Of a stretch of DNA of 64,000 bases, positions 9,585-21,121 are shown piece by piece. Made by a program: the position numbers and the translations under genes. The notes below the pieces were generated by a model. That model was not told the DNA's origin. It saw only the letters and a program-made list of their open reading frames with translations, and ran no database searches. Every line of letters starts with the position of its first letter. Position 1 is the stretch's first letter. The stretch is from Nigrospora sphaerica. Taxonomy: Eukaryota > Ascomycota > Sordariomycetes > Amphisphaeriales > Apiosporaceae. The DNA lies in NCBI GenBank assembly GCA_018287875.1, contig JAGVVL010000013.1:558001-622000 (forward strand), given 5' to 3'.

Positions 9585-10510
9585 GGTGAATGACTGGCTG
9601 TGGCGTTCGGGACTGGATTAGCGACAAGTTCGTGAGGCTAGGCTCTTCTTGGGGTTCCTGCTGCTTGGAGCGAGATGGCTGGCTATTGAGACGATGTGTT
9701 GAGAGGACGATGTCTAAAAATCGTGTTTTCATGTGTGATAGCTAAGGTTCCGACCATTTTCCCTGGCGACGATGGTCCCTTATTATAGACTGAGGGTTTC
9801 TTTCTGTGTTCCGGTTCTCGCCATCCAGAAAGTCGCGAGCTTAGAGAGTCCGGCGGCAAGTCCACATACCAGACATTCGTGGTTTCCACGTTTGTCGGAA
9901 ACCAACGCCAGCCGCGAAGGCTGCGCTACCTGGTTCGCGTACGCCCCACAGAATTTCTCTTCGGGCAGAGCAGTATCCGATGTCGAGCAGGGCCAGGGGC
10001 GGAAACGGTACTTGGGTGCACGCCCCGGGCTTTTGCATGGCATGGCCGGCACCCGAGGTTCGTGGTTAGAGTATGACGCGCAAGCGTTGGTAGCGCAGTG
10101 CTGGTGTGCTCGGATATCAACAGGTTTCCGGCTTTTCCGAAAAGTAAGACAACCGGAAAAGTGGCACGAGGGGGGCAACCAGACTGAGCCGATTTCTAGC
10201 CGTTCCAGCTCCCCACAACTCTTTTGCGCCCCTTGAATCCTACCCCAGCTTTTGCAGTAGCCACTTGGCACGGGCTTCCTTGCTTCCACCACCCGATCGG
10301 CAGAGCCTAGCAAAGAAAGACTGGCTGACAGAAAACAAGGACACGATCCATGGACCGTGGTTTGTAAACTGTCAGCCTGAGACTCTGTTGCCAACCAACG
10401 GCACTCGTTAGAGAATAGACTCTCTCTGAACTCCATCCCAAGAAATCCAGCCGCCCTCGAAGAAGAATCGTCGGTTCTTTGCTTCAAACCAAACTCCCGA
10501 GTCGTCCGCC
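9585..10510. promoter_or_regulatory. Divergent promoter of aldolase and MFS permease
   Basis: The 926-bp interval separates the ATGs of two genes transcribed away from each other, so it must hold both promoters. It contains CGGCTTTTCCG (10129-10139), a CGG-N5-CCG inverted pair of the type bound by Zn2Cys6 dimers, and a second CCGGAAAAG at 10153-10161. A 234-codon minus-strand frame at 9783-10487 shows no domain and is treated as chance. Confidence 0.6.
10129..10139. promoter_or_regulatory. Candidate Zn2Cys6 binding site CGG-N5-CCG
   Basis: CGGCTTTTCCG is a symmetric CGG pair lying about 370 bp before the permease start and 545 bp before the aldolase start. A Zn2Cys6 regulator gene sits 3 kb away. 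Such short pairs are common by chance, so this is a suggestion only. Confidence 0.3.
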
Positions 10511-12549
10511 ATGGCCGCCGAAATCAGAGCTGAATCACCCGGCCTGGAAACCGGCCAGAAGGCACAAGCCATGCACATCGAGAACCAGCAAAACCTTGCA
10601 GGTTTGACCACTGAAGATGCCGAATTCCTTGCCAACTTCCCTGAACACAAGAAAAAGAACGTGGTTCGGAAAGTCGACGTGAGTCTGCCCAAGAGGGCCC
10701 TTAGCAGTTCCCCCAGTACCATTGAAAGAATATTTGCTGACACGATTCGATAATTGCAGATGAGGCTGATTCCCATGCTCCTGTTTCTCTACCTGATCAC
10801 CTACCTCGATAAAACGAACATTGGTACAACTCATCCATTCGGACCAGACGAGCTCCATATGCTGATACCGCGAAGGAAATGCTAAGATAGAGGGTCTCCT
10901 CCACAGCTTGAACATTCCTGGAGACCAGTTCAACATTGCCCTGTCCATATTCTTCGTCCCTTACATTCTTGCAGGTGCGTTGACTCTTGTCCTCGTGTGG
11001 ACCGAGGTGTAGCTGAATCCACCCTAGAGGTGCCCAGCAACATGATTTTGAACATGTTCGAGAGGCCGTCCATCTATATGGGTATCATCGTACTGTCCTG
11101 GGGCATCATCATGACCCTAACTGGGGTTGTAAAAGACTTTGGCGGCCTGTGTGCTACTCGAGTATTGCTGGGCTTGTTCGAGTAAGTAAAACATTTCCCA
11201 ACCCTGAGCGGCTCAGCATATTCATAACTCACCAGAGCCGGCTTCTTCCCGGGTGCCATCCTCCTCGTGTCGAAATGGTACTTGCAGGACGAAACACAGA
11301 CACGAATAGCCCTTCTATACTCCTCGGCTGCCTCGGGTGGCGCCTTCTCCGGGCTTCTGGCGTTTGCCATTGCCAAGATGGACGGTATTGGTGGGCTGGA
11401 AGGCTGGCGTTGGGTAAGTGTTGTCCCCTGCTTCAACCCTTTTAAACACTTGCCGTCGCGTATACTAACCGCCATGCCACAAGATCTTCATCCTCGAAGG
11501 CCTTTTGACTGTGGTGATGGGTGTATTGTGCTTTCTGCTCCTAATCGATTCGCCGTCGCTGTCTAGCAGGTGGCTTGAGCCTGAAGAGATCCGATATCTC
11601 GAACTTCGACAAATCGCTCGTCGTGTCAGCGCCACTGCCGACCAAAAAGAGAAGCACTTCGACCCATCGGCCCTCTGGGCTGTCGTGTCGGATTGGAAGG
11701 TGTACCTGCTCATCCTGGGAAGCTGGTCTAACGCGGTCCCCAATTAGTACGTATGGGCCGTGACTCGTCACTCATGATTCCGTGGTTCACTTTCTTGACT
11801 CATCCAATACCCTGGAGAGTATGAATGCTGACAAAACCATACAGTGCCATGAAGTTTACCATGCCCACGATTGTGAAGAGCATGGGATTCGTCTCGGCCA
11901 ATGCGCAGCTCCTCACCATCCCCCCTTACATCTGCGGTGCAGTCGCGGCCTGGGTTGTTGCTGTCTTTGCCGACAAGCACCAGTGGCGCATGCCGTTCAT
12001 TGTAGGACCGCAGATGTGCGTCATCACTTCCTTTGCCATTCTGTTTTCCAAGGCAGCCGAGATCGAGCAGAACGTTGGCCTTTGCTACTTTGCGGTCTGT
12101 CTGGCGTGTGCAGGGTAAGTTCACGCACCTTCTGTCGCTTTCTCATAGCGGCTAGGGGAGCACAGGATACCGAAGAAGCTAACGCATATGCTCCTCACAG
12201 AATGTATCCCATCTTCCCCGGAGTCAACGCGTGGAATGTAGCCAACTCGGCCGGAGCCGCAAAGCGGGCCATTAGCATCGGCTACCTCATCTGTGCCGGC
12301 AACATCGGCGGCGTCATCGGCTCCTACATCTATCAGGAGAAGGAAGCACCGCGGTACCCGAAGGGCTACGGCAACTCGCTGGGTTTCGCCTCGGCTGGCA
12401 TCATAGCCATGCTGACTCTCGAATTCTTCCTCTGGTCGTCCAACAAGCGGAATGCCAAGCTCACCGAGGAGGACGTGCGAGCGCGATACTCGGATGAGAA
12501 GCTGGACAGTATGGGCGACCGGAGCCCGTTGTACAAGTATAAGCTATAG
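10511..12549 (+). CDS. MFS anion permease, Dal5/allantoate permease type
   Basis: Eight exons can be joined in frame: 10511-10678, 10760-10823, 10876-10974, 11028-11181, 11236-11413, 11484-11746, 11845-12114, 12201-12549. They give 1,545 nt and 514 aa, the usual length of the family. All introns are GT...AG and 52-98 nt. The N-terminus is cytosolic and polar. The first membrane segment reads MLLFLYLITYLDKTNIGNA, the typical Dal5-family TM1 with its YLDKTNIGNA hallmark. GLFEAGFFPGA marks TM4-5, and GMYPIFPGVNAWNVANSAG a later helix. These permeases are proton symporters for organic anions (allantoate, nicotinate, sugar acids) in the plasma membrane. Pairing with the divergent aldolase suggests import of that enzyme's substrate or its precursor. 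The start ATG has a good GCCATGG context. Confidence 0.9.
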
Positions 12550-13255
12550 GGCCTGGGTTTATCGATTGCTAAATGTGGGATCAAACTTCTCAACATTATA
12601 ACTGGTCACTCTTTGATGCGGGATGAAACCAAGCGCAGTCTCAATAAAATGATAATTCTTTTTTTTATGTTGAGTTAAGGGAGCACAACCTCTACCTTTT
12701 CAGAGCTTGACCCTCCTACGAATCACTGCCATGACCTGTGAAAATGAAAAAACCTCATTCTGTAACTCGACAGGCTAAGTAGGTTAATCGTTAGTGATGC
12801 CCTCTGGTGCGTGCCCAAGCCCTTCATCTCATGAGTAATTCCGAAACCGTTCTTGTCATGTTCCCCCTCCCCCTCAAACAGTATCTACCGTAGCATCCAT
12901 CCAGTACCTCCAGGCTACACTCCAATACAGTGGGAAGCCGATTCATCACAGATGATTACCAATCCTCTGGAGACGTGTTTTTCTGACCTAGTTTCACCGT
13001 CGTGCTTTGATTCTCTTGAAGTTGGTCATGGCATAAACGCCACAAGATCCATAGGCTCCACTATGTGTGAGGAGAAAAAGCGGGTACAGGTGACTCCCCA
13101 AGAGCCAACCGGAACGAATCGTCTTGGCGATTCTGGGGTTCCATACCCCGCAGGCTTACGGTATTAGCGTGACACGTCCAACCGGAAATCCGGGGTTTCC
13201 GTGATGCTCCCCCTTTTCCCTCACTGAGAGACATTTCGCTTGAGGCTCGCCAACC
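12550..13255. other. Intergenic region, permease 3' side to activator promoter
   Basis: Contains the 3' untranslated region of the permease gene (AATAAAATG at about 12642-12650 resembles a polyadenylation signal) and the promoter of the activator at 13256. No coding frame with family features was seen. Confidence 0.5.
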
Positions 13256-15720
13256 ATGCCGAACACATCGTCGCGCGTGGAAATACCGCAAAACCAACAG
13301 CAGTCTGGCAAACGGAAACGCGGGGTTGCAACCACGTCCCCACGCGCGGCCGTTGTCAGCATCCGAAAAACCTACAAAGTAAGCCGCGCGGTACGTCACA
13401 AAAGCCCGAGGTGCAAGACGGTGCGTGGAGAGGTGAATTGTTGAGTCTGACGAGCATAGGCAGTGTGATCTGTGCAAGGCGAAGAAGACGCGGTGTTCAG
13501 GGACTCTCCCCTGCTCCCGGTGCGTCCGCCGGCACCTTGTGTGCGTCTATAATGCCGAGTACGCGCGCGGCCGGCCCCCTACCCCTCCACCAGGCCTGTA
13601 GGTCGATCCCTCGGCACGCACAGACATGGATGGGTCGCAAGGAAGGGAGGACACTGATCTGCCTAGGCCAACCCCGGTTCCAGATGTGCGGTCGTACACG
13701 TCGCCCATGTCAGAGGGCGGCGGCGGCGGCGGCGGCAGGCAGGCCGCGACCGACCAGGCGCCCAGCGTCGAGCCCGACGACGCCGGCACGAACCGGCCTG
13801 AGGGGGAACCCGAAGCGGCCGACACCGTGCGGCAGGACTTCGACGCCACCTCGGGCCTGGCCTTCTTCCAACGCGCCCACCGGCGCCTGGTGGCCCAGCA
13901 GGCCCGGAGCGCCAGGCCGGCGCCCGTGAACGGCGGCGGCAGCGGCGAGCCGGACCAGCAGCTTCTGACGTACGCGGGCGACCAGCCGCTGCCGGCGGCC
14001 GTGGGCGACGTTGGCTGCGTCCCGCTGCCGCCCGACATGCTCGACCTCGTCGACTTCTACTTCGACACGTGCGTCGTAACGTACCGCATGTTTGCGCAGC
14101 GGGCCGTCGTAAGCGTCTGGGCCGAGGCCGCCCAGGCCAACACGCGCCAGGGCCTGGCCCTGAGCAGCACCGTCGGCCACCCGCGCGCCGCCACCATCCT
14201 CGCCATCCTGGCTGTGGCCCTCCTCAAGCGCGACCGCGTGCAGAACCGCCCATCCGGGCCCGGTGACGAGCGGCCGGCCCCGCTGAACGCAGACCAGTAT
14301 TGCGCCATGGCCACGTCCCTCGTGGAGGCCGACCCCGGCCCGCCCTGTCTGGAGTCTGCACAAGCGCGGCTGCTCCAGGTCCTCTACCTGTTGCAAACAG
14401 CACGCATGGACAAGGCCTGGTGTTCATTGGGCGCGGCGTGGCATGTTATGGCATCCATGGAGTTGCATCGACGCCAGAATCGCAAACATTGCTCGAGTAC
14501 CGTGTCTAGTATAGATTATGTTGCCTTACAGGGCCAGCGCCGCACCTTCTGGGTGGCATACACCATCGACGTGTACCTGAGCGTAGTGCTTGGACGTCCC
14601 AGGCATATCCACGACGAGGACGTCGACCAGTGCCTCCCGGACGCCGTCCGCGACGAGGACATGGGCTTATCCGGTCCGCTTCCCCTTGAACCAGGGGACG
14701 AGGGAGATAGCGACATGGACTCGGTGATAGCCCATGTGGAACTTACGCGCATCATCGGAGCCATTTCACGTGAGGTATACTCGATCAAGGCGGTACCGCG
14801 GGAGGGGCGCCTGGCAGCGGCGTCGCGCCTCGGACGCGAGGTCCGCGTGTGGCAGGCCCGTCTCGCGCCTCACCTTAACTCGGTGAACCCGCGAAGTCTG
14901 ATTCCCCGGCTCCGGCGTCAGGCCATAGCCATGCGGCTGGCGCGCTGCCACGCCGTCATGCACGCCAGCCGCCCGTTCCTGCTCGCCGGCCACGAGCAAC
15001 GCAGCGCCGCCGCGTCCGAGTCGTCGTCGCCATCGTCGACCTCGTCGTCCAACGCGGCTGAAAGCGCGGCCGAGTGCGTTGCTGCCGCCCAGGCGGCACT
15101 CCGGACCGTCGAGGCCATGGCGGCCGACGGCGGCGGCGCACTCCTCCACGCCTTCTGGTGGACGCCCTACGTCACCTTCTGCGCCCTTGCCGTTGTGTAC
15201 ATCTGGGAGATTCGGCAGAGAAGCAGCAGCGTCAGCAGCAGCACCGCCGCAGTCGCGACGGTGGTCCCCCCGGACAACGCCGTGGTCAACCTGGCGGAGA
15301 AATGTCACGCGCGCCTGGCCGCATCCGCGTCGGCCGACTCGCCGAGCTGGCGATACACGGTGATCCTGGAGGAGCTGCGGCAGAGCGCCCGCGTCCACCA
15401 TCACGCCAACACGACGAGCCAGGCGCCGTTGGCGACGCAGCCCTTGACGGCGCAGTCGCTTCCCGCCGCGCACGAACGACAGGGCTTGCAGATGGATATC
15501 CAGTACAGCATCCACGGCGAAGCTGGCCCGACAAATCTCGCAACCATGCCTTTGCCATTTCAGGAATGGCAGACGACGGACTGGCGTGACCTCGATGCTT
15601 CAGTAAGCCTCACGAAAGCACCCGGCTCCATTTTCGTGCGCTAATGACACCATTCAGGCATTTGGTCTGTTTGAAGATTTGTCGACGCTCGGCCTCTTTA
15701 TACCCGATTCTGTTATGTAG
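13256..15720 (+). CDS. Zn2Cys6 fungal-specific transcription factor
   Basis: Four exons fit in frame: 13256-13378, 13464-13597, 13667-15602 and 15658-15720, giving about 751 aa. The zinc cluster CDLCKAKKTRC...CSRCVRRHLVC begins right at exon 2 (residues 42-68), preceded by a basic KRKRG stretch. A Gly-rich and Ser-rich linker follows. The fungal_trans regulatory domain is recognisable at about residues 190-400 by DFYFDTCVVTYRMF and FWVAYTIDVYLSVVLGRPR. Intron 2 (13598-13666) removes an in-frame TAG and has CTGAT near its 3' end. Intron 3 (15603-15657) replaces a weak tail with AFGLFEDLSTLGLFIP, a typical C-terminal acidic-hydrophobic ending. The nearest partners are the aldolase and permease, so I infer a pathway-specific activator for them. 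It could instead serve the more distant NRPS cluster. Confidence 0.86.
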
Positions 15721-16296
15721 TTGCAAGACCCCCACAACTTGACGTACGTGCCTCGTGGAAAGCACGTCAAATATTACCCTGTTGCCCCTGGAATCGGCAC
15801 TGTGGTTACAAACTACGAAAGTGCAAGCCTCCTATTAGATCTGGGAGCTCCGATCAAGGGTAATGAGGCACGTCTTCTCTTTCAGAGCCTTCTTCACCTA
15901 CATCATCATGACGAGCACCGCTTAAGCCTCCCTCCGGTCCACCTATTGGAAGCTTTGGTTTCTCAAGTTGCAACGCCGGTCACAGCACCCCGAGAACGAC
16001 ATAGGACTAGGTTGATACAGAGGGTTGGTTCCGATATAAGGGGTTGAAAGTTTTCGCATACTGTGCTTCCCGGCCTCAAGCCACTGCACGATGTAAAGCT
16101 TAATCTGCTTAACTCACCGAATGTCCCAGAAATGTAAGATTTCAGTTCGGTAAAGAGGCAGGACTACGGAGGAGCGAGACGGCACTTCGGCGGGCCGTCT
16201 CACCTCATGGTATAGGTACTTTAACGTGGCAGGTAAACGGCAGAAAACCTTACGTGGAAAGTGGCCGCACCCTACAAAACCTAATTCGTTAGACTC
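15721..16296. other. Gene-free stretch before the nested LINE block
   Basis: 3' flank of the activator. A 108-codon frame at 15721-16047 begins directly after the activator stop and has no domain. The last part is the left host flank of a LINE insertion whose duplicated target begins at 16297. Confidence 0.5.
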
Positions 16297-16312
16297 TAGT
16301 TTACGGAATATT
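16297..16312. repeat. Outer target-site duplication, left copy (nested LINE block)
   Basis: TAGTTTACGGAATATT occurs here, just before a (TTA)n tail, and again at 23217-23232, just after a LINE 5' end. The last two bases could belong to the tail, so the duplication is 14-16 bp. It brackets the entire 6.9-kb block as one ancestral insertion site. Confidence 0.85.
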
Positions 16313-17740
16313 ATTATTATTGTTCTTACACCTAGCGACCTATCTAGGCCATGAGGACCCCCTGCGCATCTTAGCCTAGGAAAACCGTTCCGGGCTGATG
16401 TCCGGCCGGGTGAAAAACCCAGGTTCCGCTGCGTCGCACCGCTTCTATCTACTCTTTGACCTGCCATACCGAGATCGGGCTCAGCGCGCCCGCTTCCTAG
16501 CTGATAAGTTGATTCGCTAGCTGGAACATGTCCAGCCTTCCGGAGCGGAGTAGCCATCTTGCAATGATTCCTGCTTTTCCTGGGGTGTCGAGCATCCTGT
16601 CCGTGTCTATCGGTTCTCCTAGAGCTTGGACGAGATGCTCTCGTCTTTCTCTTTCCCGTGGGCAGAAAACGAGGATATGCCAGACGGTCTCCCTGCCCTG
16701 ACCGCAAACGCACTAAGGGCTATCGAAGCCTGGGACCCTACGCTTAAAAAGGAAGTCTCGCAGCCCAATCTTGCCAGTCCTCGCTTGGACGAGGATGGAG
16801 CTCTCGGCCTTATGGAGTCCCTTATAGAGCTTGAGGACGTGCTTATCTGGCGGCATCTTAGTTGCTGCTAGGGTTCGTGCTGTTCGATTTTACTGCGCTT
16901 GTTGCTATCTTTGAAGCCAGTCTCTCTCCTTAGCTTTATATACTGAGTCTCCAGCTAGCCATTCGTCTAGCCACCTCTTACGATCGGGAGCGTCGGGGCC
17001 TTTCGGTCTGCGCCAGCGAGTCGGTCTTGTTAGGATCCATCTAGCTGCGCTTTCGCATCTCGCTTGGATGAGTGATGCGATACGCGGCTATTAGAGCCTC
17101 TCTTCCAATGCCGCCACCCTTCTGTTGAGCCACGTGTCTAAGGGGGACACGTAAGCTTCCGTTTCTAGTACTGCGGTAGCCGTGGCTTTGAAAGCTCCTG
17201 TGACCTTTCGGAGGCACTCTGTCTGGACGTCGTTAAGTGCCTTGGCTCTATTTTTCGAGATCTGGCGGTGCCACTCTGAAGCTCCATAGCCTATTGCAGA
17301 CCGTACGACGGCTGTATAGACTTGGCGGGCTCGCTAGAGAGACGCGCCCTATGTCGAGCCGGCTATCCGATCTAGAGCATAGACCTGCGTTGCCATCTTC
17401 TTCGATATCGACTGGATGTGGACGTCCCAGCGGAGACGTCTATCCACCTGGATGCCAAGGACGCGGCAGGAGTCTTCTGGTTCGATTTCGTGCCCTTCTA
17501 AGGCTATCTTCGTGTCCGGACCTTTCCGTCTTCGAGAGAAGTGGACTAGGTGATATTTCTGGACTGCAAAGGTCATGCCGTGGCTGACTGCCCATTCCTT
17601 ACAGATCCTGTGAGCGGCTTCCAGCCGCTCGCAGGTCTGCTCGGGGTTTAAACCGAAGCCCACGAGGTTCGTGTCGTCTACGAAGGCTATAGTAGCTTTC
17701 CCTGGTACGGCGCGGAGAGCCTTATAAAGGCCGGCTGTAT
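16313..17740 (-). mobile_element. LINE A3, 3' part (split by LINE A4)
   Basis: Minus-strand LINE segment with the 3' tail (TTA repeats) at 16313-16322. It carries the 3' untranslated region, the C-terminal zinc motif, the post-RT helical region and the end of the RT (for example FGLNPEQTCERLEAAHR at about 17600-17660). It stops abruptly in the RT at GCCGGCTGTAT (17740), where the tail of another LINE begins. With the segment at 22585-23206 and the outer duplication 16297/23217 it is best read as one old insertion later split and internally deleted. All frames are broken. Confidence 0.8.
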
Positions 17741-17933
17741 ATTATTATTATTATTATTGTTCTTACACCTAGCGACCTATCTAGGCCATGAGGACCCCCC
17801 GCGCATCTTAGCCTAGGAAAACCGTTCCGGGCTGACGTCCGGCCGGGTGAAAAACCTAGGTTCCGCTGCGTCGCACCGCTTCTATCTGCTCTTTGACCTG
17901 CCATACCGAGATCGGGCTCAGCGCGCCCGCTTC

Positions 17934-20900
17934 TTAGCTGATGAGTTGATTCGCCAGCTGGAACATGTCCAGCCTACGCGAGCGGAGTAGCCATCTCGCG
18001 ATAATTCCTGCTTTTCCTGGGGTGTCGAGCATCCTGTCCGTGTCTATCGGTCCTCCTAGAGCTTGGACGAGATGCTCTCGTCTTTCTCTTTCCCGTGGGC
18101 AGAAAACGAGGATATGCCGGACGGTCTCCCTGCCCTGACCACAGACGCACCAGGGGCTGTCGAAGCCCGGGACCCTACGCTTAAAAAGGAAGTCTCGCAG
18201 CCCAATCTTGCCAGTCCTCGCTTGGACGAGGATGGAGCTCTCGGCTTTATGGAGTCCCTTATGGAGCTTGAGGACGTGCTTGTCTAGCGGCATCTTAGTT
18301 GCTATCGGGGTTCGTGCTGTTCGATTTTGCTGCGCTTGTTGCCATCTTTGAAGCCAGTCTCTCTCCTCAGCCTTATATGCTGAGTCTCCAGCTAGCCATT
18401 TGTTTAGCCACCTCTTACGATCGGGAGCGTCGGGGCCTTTCGGTCTGCGCCGGCGAGTCGGTCTTGTTAGGATCCATCTAGCTGCGCTATCGCACCTTGC
18501 TTGGATGAGTGATGCGATACGCGGCTGTTGGAGCCTCTCTTCCGATGCCGCCACCCTTCTGTTGAGCCACGTGTCTAAGGGGGACACGTAAGCTTCCGTT
18601 TCTAGTACTGCAGTGGCCGTGGCTTTGAAAGCTCCTGTGACCTTTCGGAGGCACTCTGTCTGGACGTCGTTAAGTGCCTTGGCTCTATTTTTCGAGATCT
18701 GGCGGTGCCACTCTGAAGCTCCATAGCCTATCGCAGACCGTACGACGGCTGTATAGACTTGGCGGGCTCGCTGGAGAGACGCGCCCCATGTTGAGCCGGC
18801 TATCCGGTCTAGAGCATAGACCTGCGTTGCCATCTTCTTCGATATCGACTGGATGTGGACGTCCCAGCGGAGGCGTCTATCCACCTGGATGCCAAGGACG
18901 CGGCAGGAGTCTTCTGGTTCGATTTCGTGGCCTTCTAAGGCTATCTTTGTGTCCGGACCTTTCCGTCTTCGAGAGAAGTGGACTAGGTGATATTTCTGGA
19001 TTGCAAAGGTCATGCCGTGGCTGACTGCCCATTCTTTACAGATCCTGTGAGCGGCTTCCAGCCGCTCGCAAGTCTGCTCGGGGTCCAAACCGAAGCCCAC
19101 GAGGTTCGTGTCGTCTGCGAAGGCTATAGTAGCTATTCCTGGTATAGCGCGGAGAGCCTTATAAAGACCGGCTGTATAGAGGCAGAAGAGGATGGGCGAT
19201 AAGGGTGAGCCCTGCGGGACGCCTGCCGGAACTGGGATCTCGTCCGATTCCTGGCTGTCGAAGAATAGCGTAGTGGACCGGTTAGATAAGAAGCTTCGGA
19301 TCCAGCTAATAGTCCATATAGGGACCCTTAGCGCTCGCAGGTTAGCGAGGAGCCTTCCATGGTCGACCGAGTCGAAAGCGCCCGAAATATCCAGCGAAAG
19401 AAGGGTTGCTGCGCCTCCATGTTTCCAGGCTGTACGGACTAGGTCCGTTAGCAACCGTAAGGCTGTTTCCGTGGAGCGGCCTTTCCGGTTGCCCATCTGT
19501 TCGTCCGGGAGCAGTCCGTTCTCTTCGGCAAAGCTAGCTAGCCGTTGCGCTAGTAGGCTCTCGATCGCTTTCCTATAGTGTTGAGCAGCGCGATAGGTCT
19601 CCATCCGCCGGCTTGGTGATACTCGTTTGGCTGCTTTCCTGGCTTCCGGAGGATAACGGTGACTGCTTTCCGGAACGCTCTTGGATAGTATCCTATATGC
19701 CAGCACGCTTCCGCTAGGGAGGCCAAGGCCTGGAAGAGGGGCTTTCCTAGGCGTTTAAGGAATCCGTTCGGAAGCTGGTCTGGTCCAGGTGCCTTCCACT
19801 GGCCTGCCTTAGTAAGGACGTCTTGGACTTGTTCTGCTGTCACCTTGCTGTCCATATCGAGAGGCGCTGCGAGCCGGTTCGTTGTTCGGAAGCCGGTGTA
19901 CGTAGCCTTAGGGAGGGGATAGAACCTCTCTCGGAAGGCCTCTGTTTTCTCCTTATGGGTCGTTGCTTCGCCACGCGGTGTGTAGAGTGTAGGGACTGCC
20001 GGGGGTAACGGCGGTGCTGCTCCTTCCGTTCTTGCCCATCTCGCGATATTCCAGACGCCAGCTGGCTGGCTAGACGCCTTGTGGAGCATATGTCTCCAGG
20101 ACGCCGTCTTGGCTTCTCGGATTGCTTTCTTCTTTGAGAGAGTTGACTGCCGGAGGGCTCGCCAAGCTACGTCCGTCCTGTCGGAAAGCCATATCCGCTG
20201 GGCTCTTCGCTCCTTCTCTATAGCTTCTTCTGTCTCGCGGTTCCACCAGGCTTTGCCTCTCCCTTTAGAGTAGCGGAGGGGGGCAACTAGGTCGGCTATC
20301 CGAGTTAATTCCTTAGTTAACGTTTCAGTGTAGCTATCGATTTCTTCTGGTGTCTCGAGTCGCCCTGGCTGTGGTAGGTATGCCGCTTCTGCCTTCGCCT
20401 GGTCATAGTCAGCTGTTTTCCAGCTGCGTCGTGGCCTGTCTTGGCGGTCTGTATGGGGTCCAGCCACGCGTATCACCTGCGGGAGGTGATCGGATCCAGC
20501 ATATGGGGCGTACCCGTCGTAGGCAGTTCGGAGATCGTCCGTGGCCCACGCTAGGTCGATCGTGGAGTCCATGCACCCTCTTCGAGTCCATGTCGGTGTT
20601 CTAGGGGGAGTGATCAGCTGGAGTCTCCAGGATTCTGCTAGCTGGAGCAGCTTATTAGCTGCCTTATGGGGTCGGACGTTGTGTCCTCCCCAGACAGGGT
20701 GGTGGACGTTAAAGTCTCCTATAAGGACTGTTCGTCTTAGCTGGGGTTCGGTATAGAGGGCTTCGATAGCTGGCAGGTCCGATCTGCTAGTGGACCCAGG
20801 GGGAGGCGAGTATATGCAGATAACCGTTATAGGACCGTCTGGTAGTTGGATTGTGATACGACACTTATCTAGCTGCGCCTCGTATATCCACTATACTAGG

Positions 20901-21121
20901 GTATACTTCTTATTAATGTAGATGCATGCCCTACCTCCCTCGATCGCGTAAAGTAGGTGGTACGGAGAGGATCTTGGGCAGTAGGTGGTCGGTATATTTG
21001 GGTTTCGCCAGGGCTCTTGGATAGCCAGGACGTCGTACTCTTCGGAGATAGCATCAACTGCCGGGATCTGTACTTTCTTACTTTTCTGCGTGTTCCAGTG
21101 TAGGATCCTTAGCGCTGTCAT
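17934..21121 (-). pseudogene. LINE A4 ORF2, almost complete but frameshifted
   Basis: The RT and C-terminal part (17934 to about 19575) is open, with FADDTNLVGFG, GVPQGSPLSP and the terminal zinc motif CVCGQGRETVRHILVFCP. One G is missing near 19570 (GGAAAG where sister copies have GGGAAAG), which shifts the frame in the RT fingers. The upstream frame to 20572 and the endonuclease start at 21121 are separated by a TAG at about 20890, where sister copies have CAG. ORF2 starts with the ATGA overlap to ORF1. One indel plus few nonsense changes suggests a fairly recent copy. Confidence 0.87.

Noticed and set aside
9783..10487. 234-codon minus-strand frame between aldolase and permease
   Set aside because: It lies within the shared promoter, overlaps no domain, has irregular composition (scattered Cys, Arg, Ser runs) and would be antisense to the permease leader.
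15721..16047. 108-codon frame directly after the activator gene
   Set aside because: No domain, no intron signals, no conserved-looking segment.
17934..19000. RNase H domain in the LINE ORF2
   Set aside because: The region after the RT is helical and charged and ends in a CxC...H...C zinc motif, but no RNase H-like DEDD pattern can be found.
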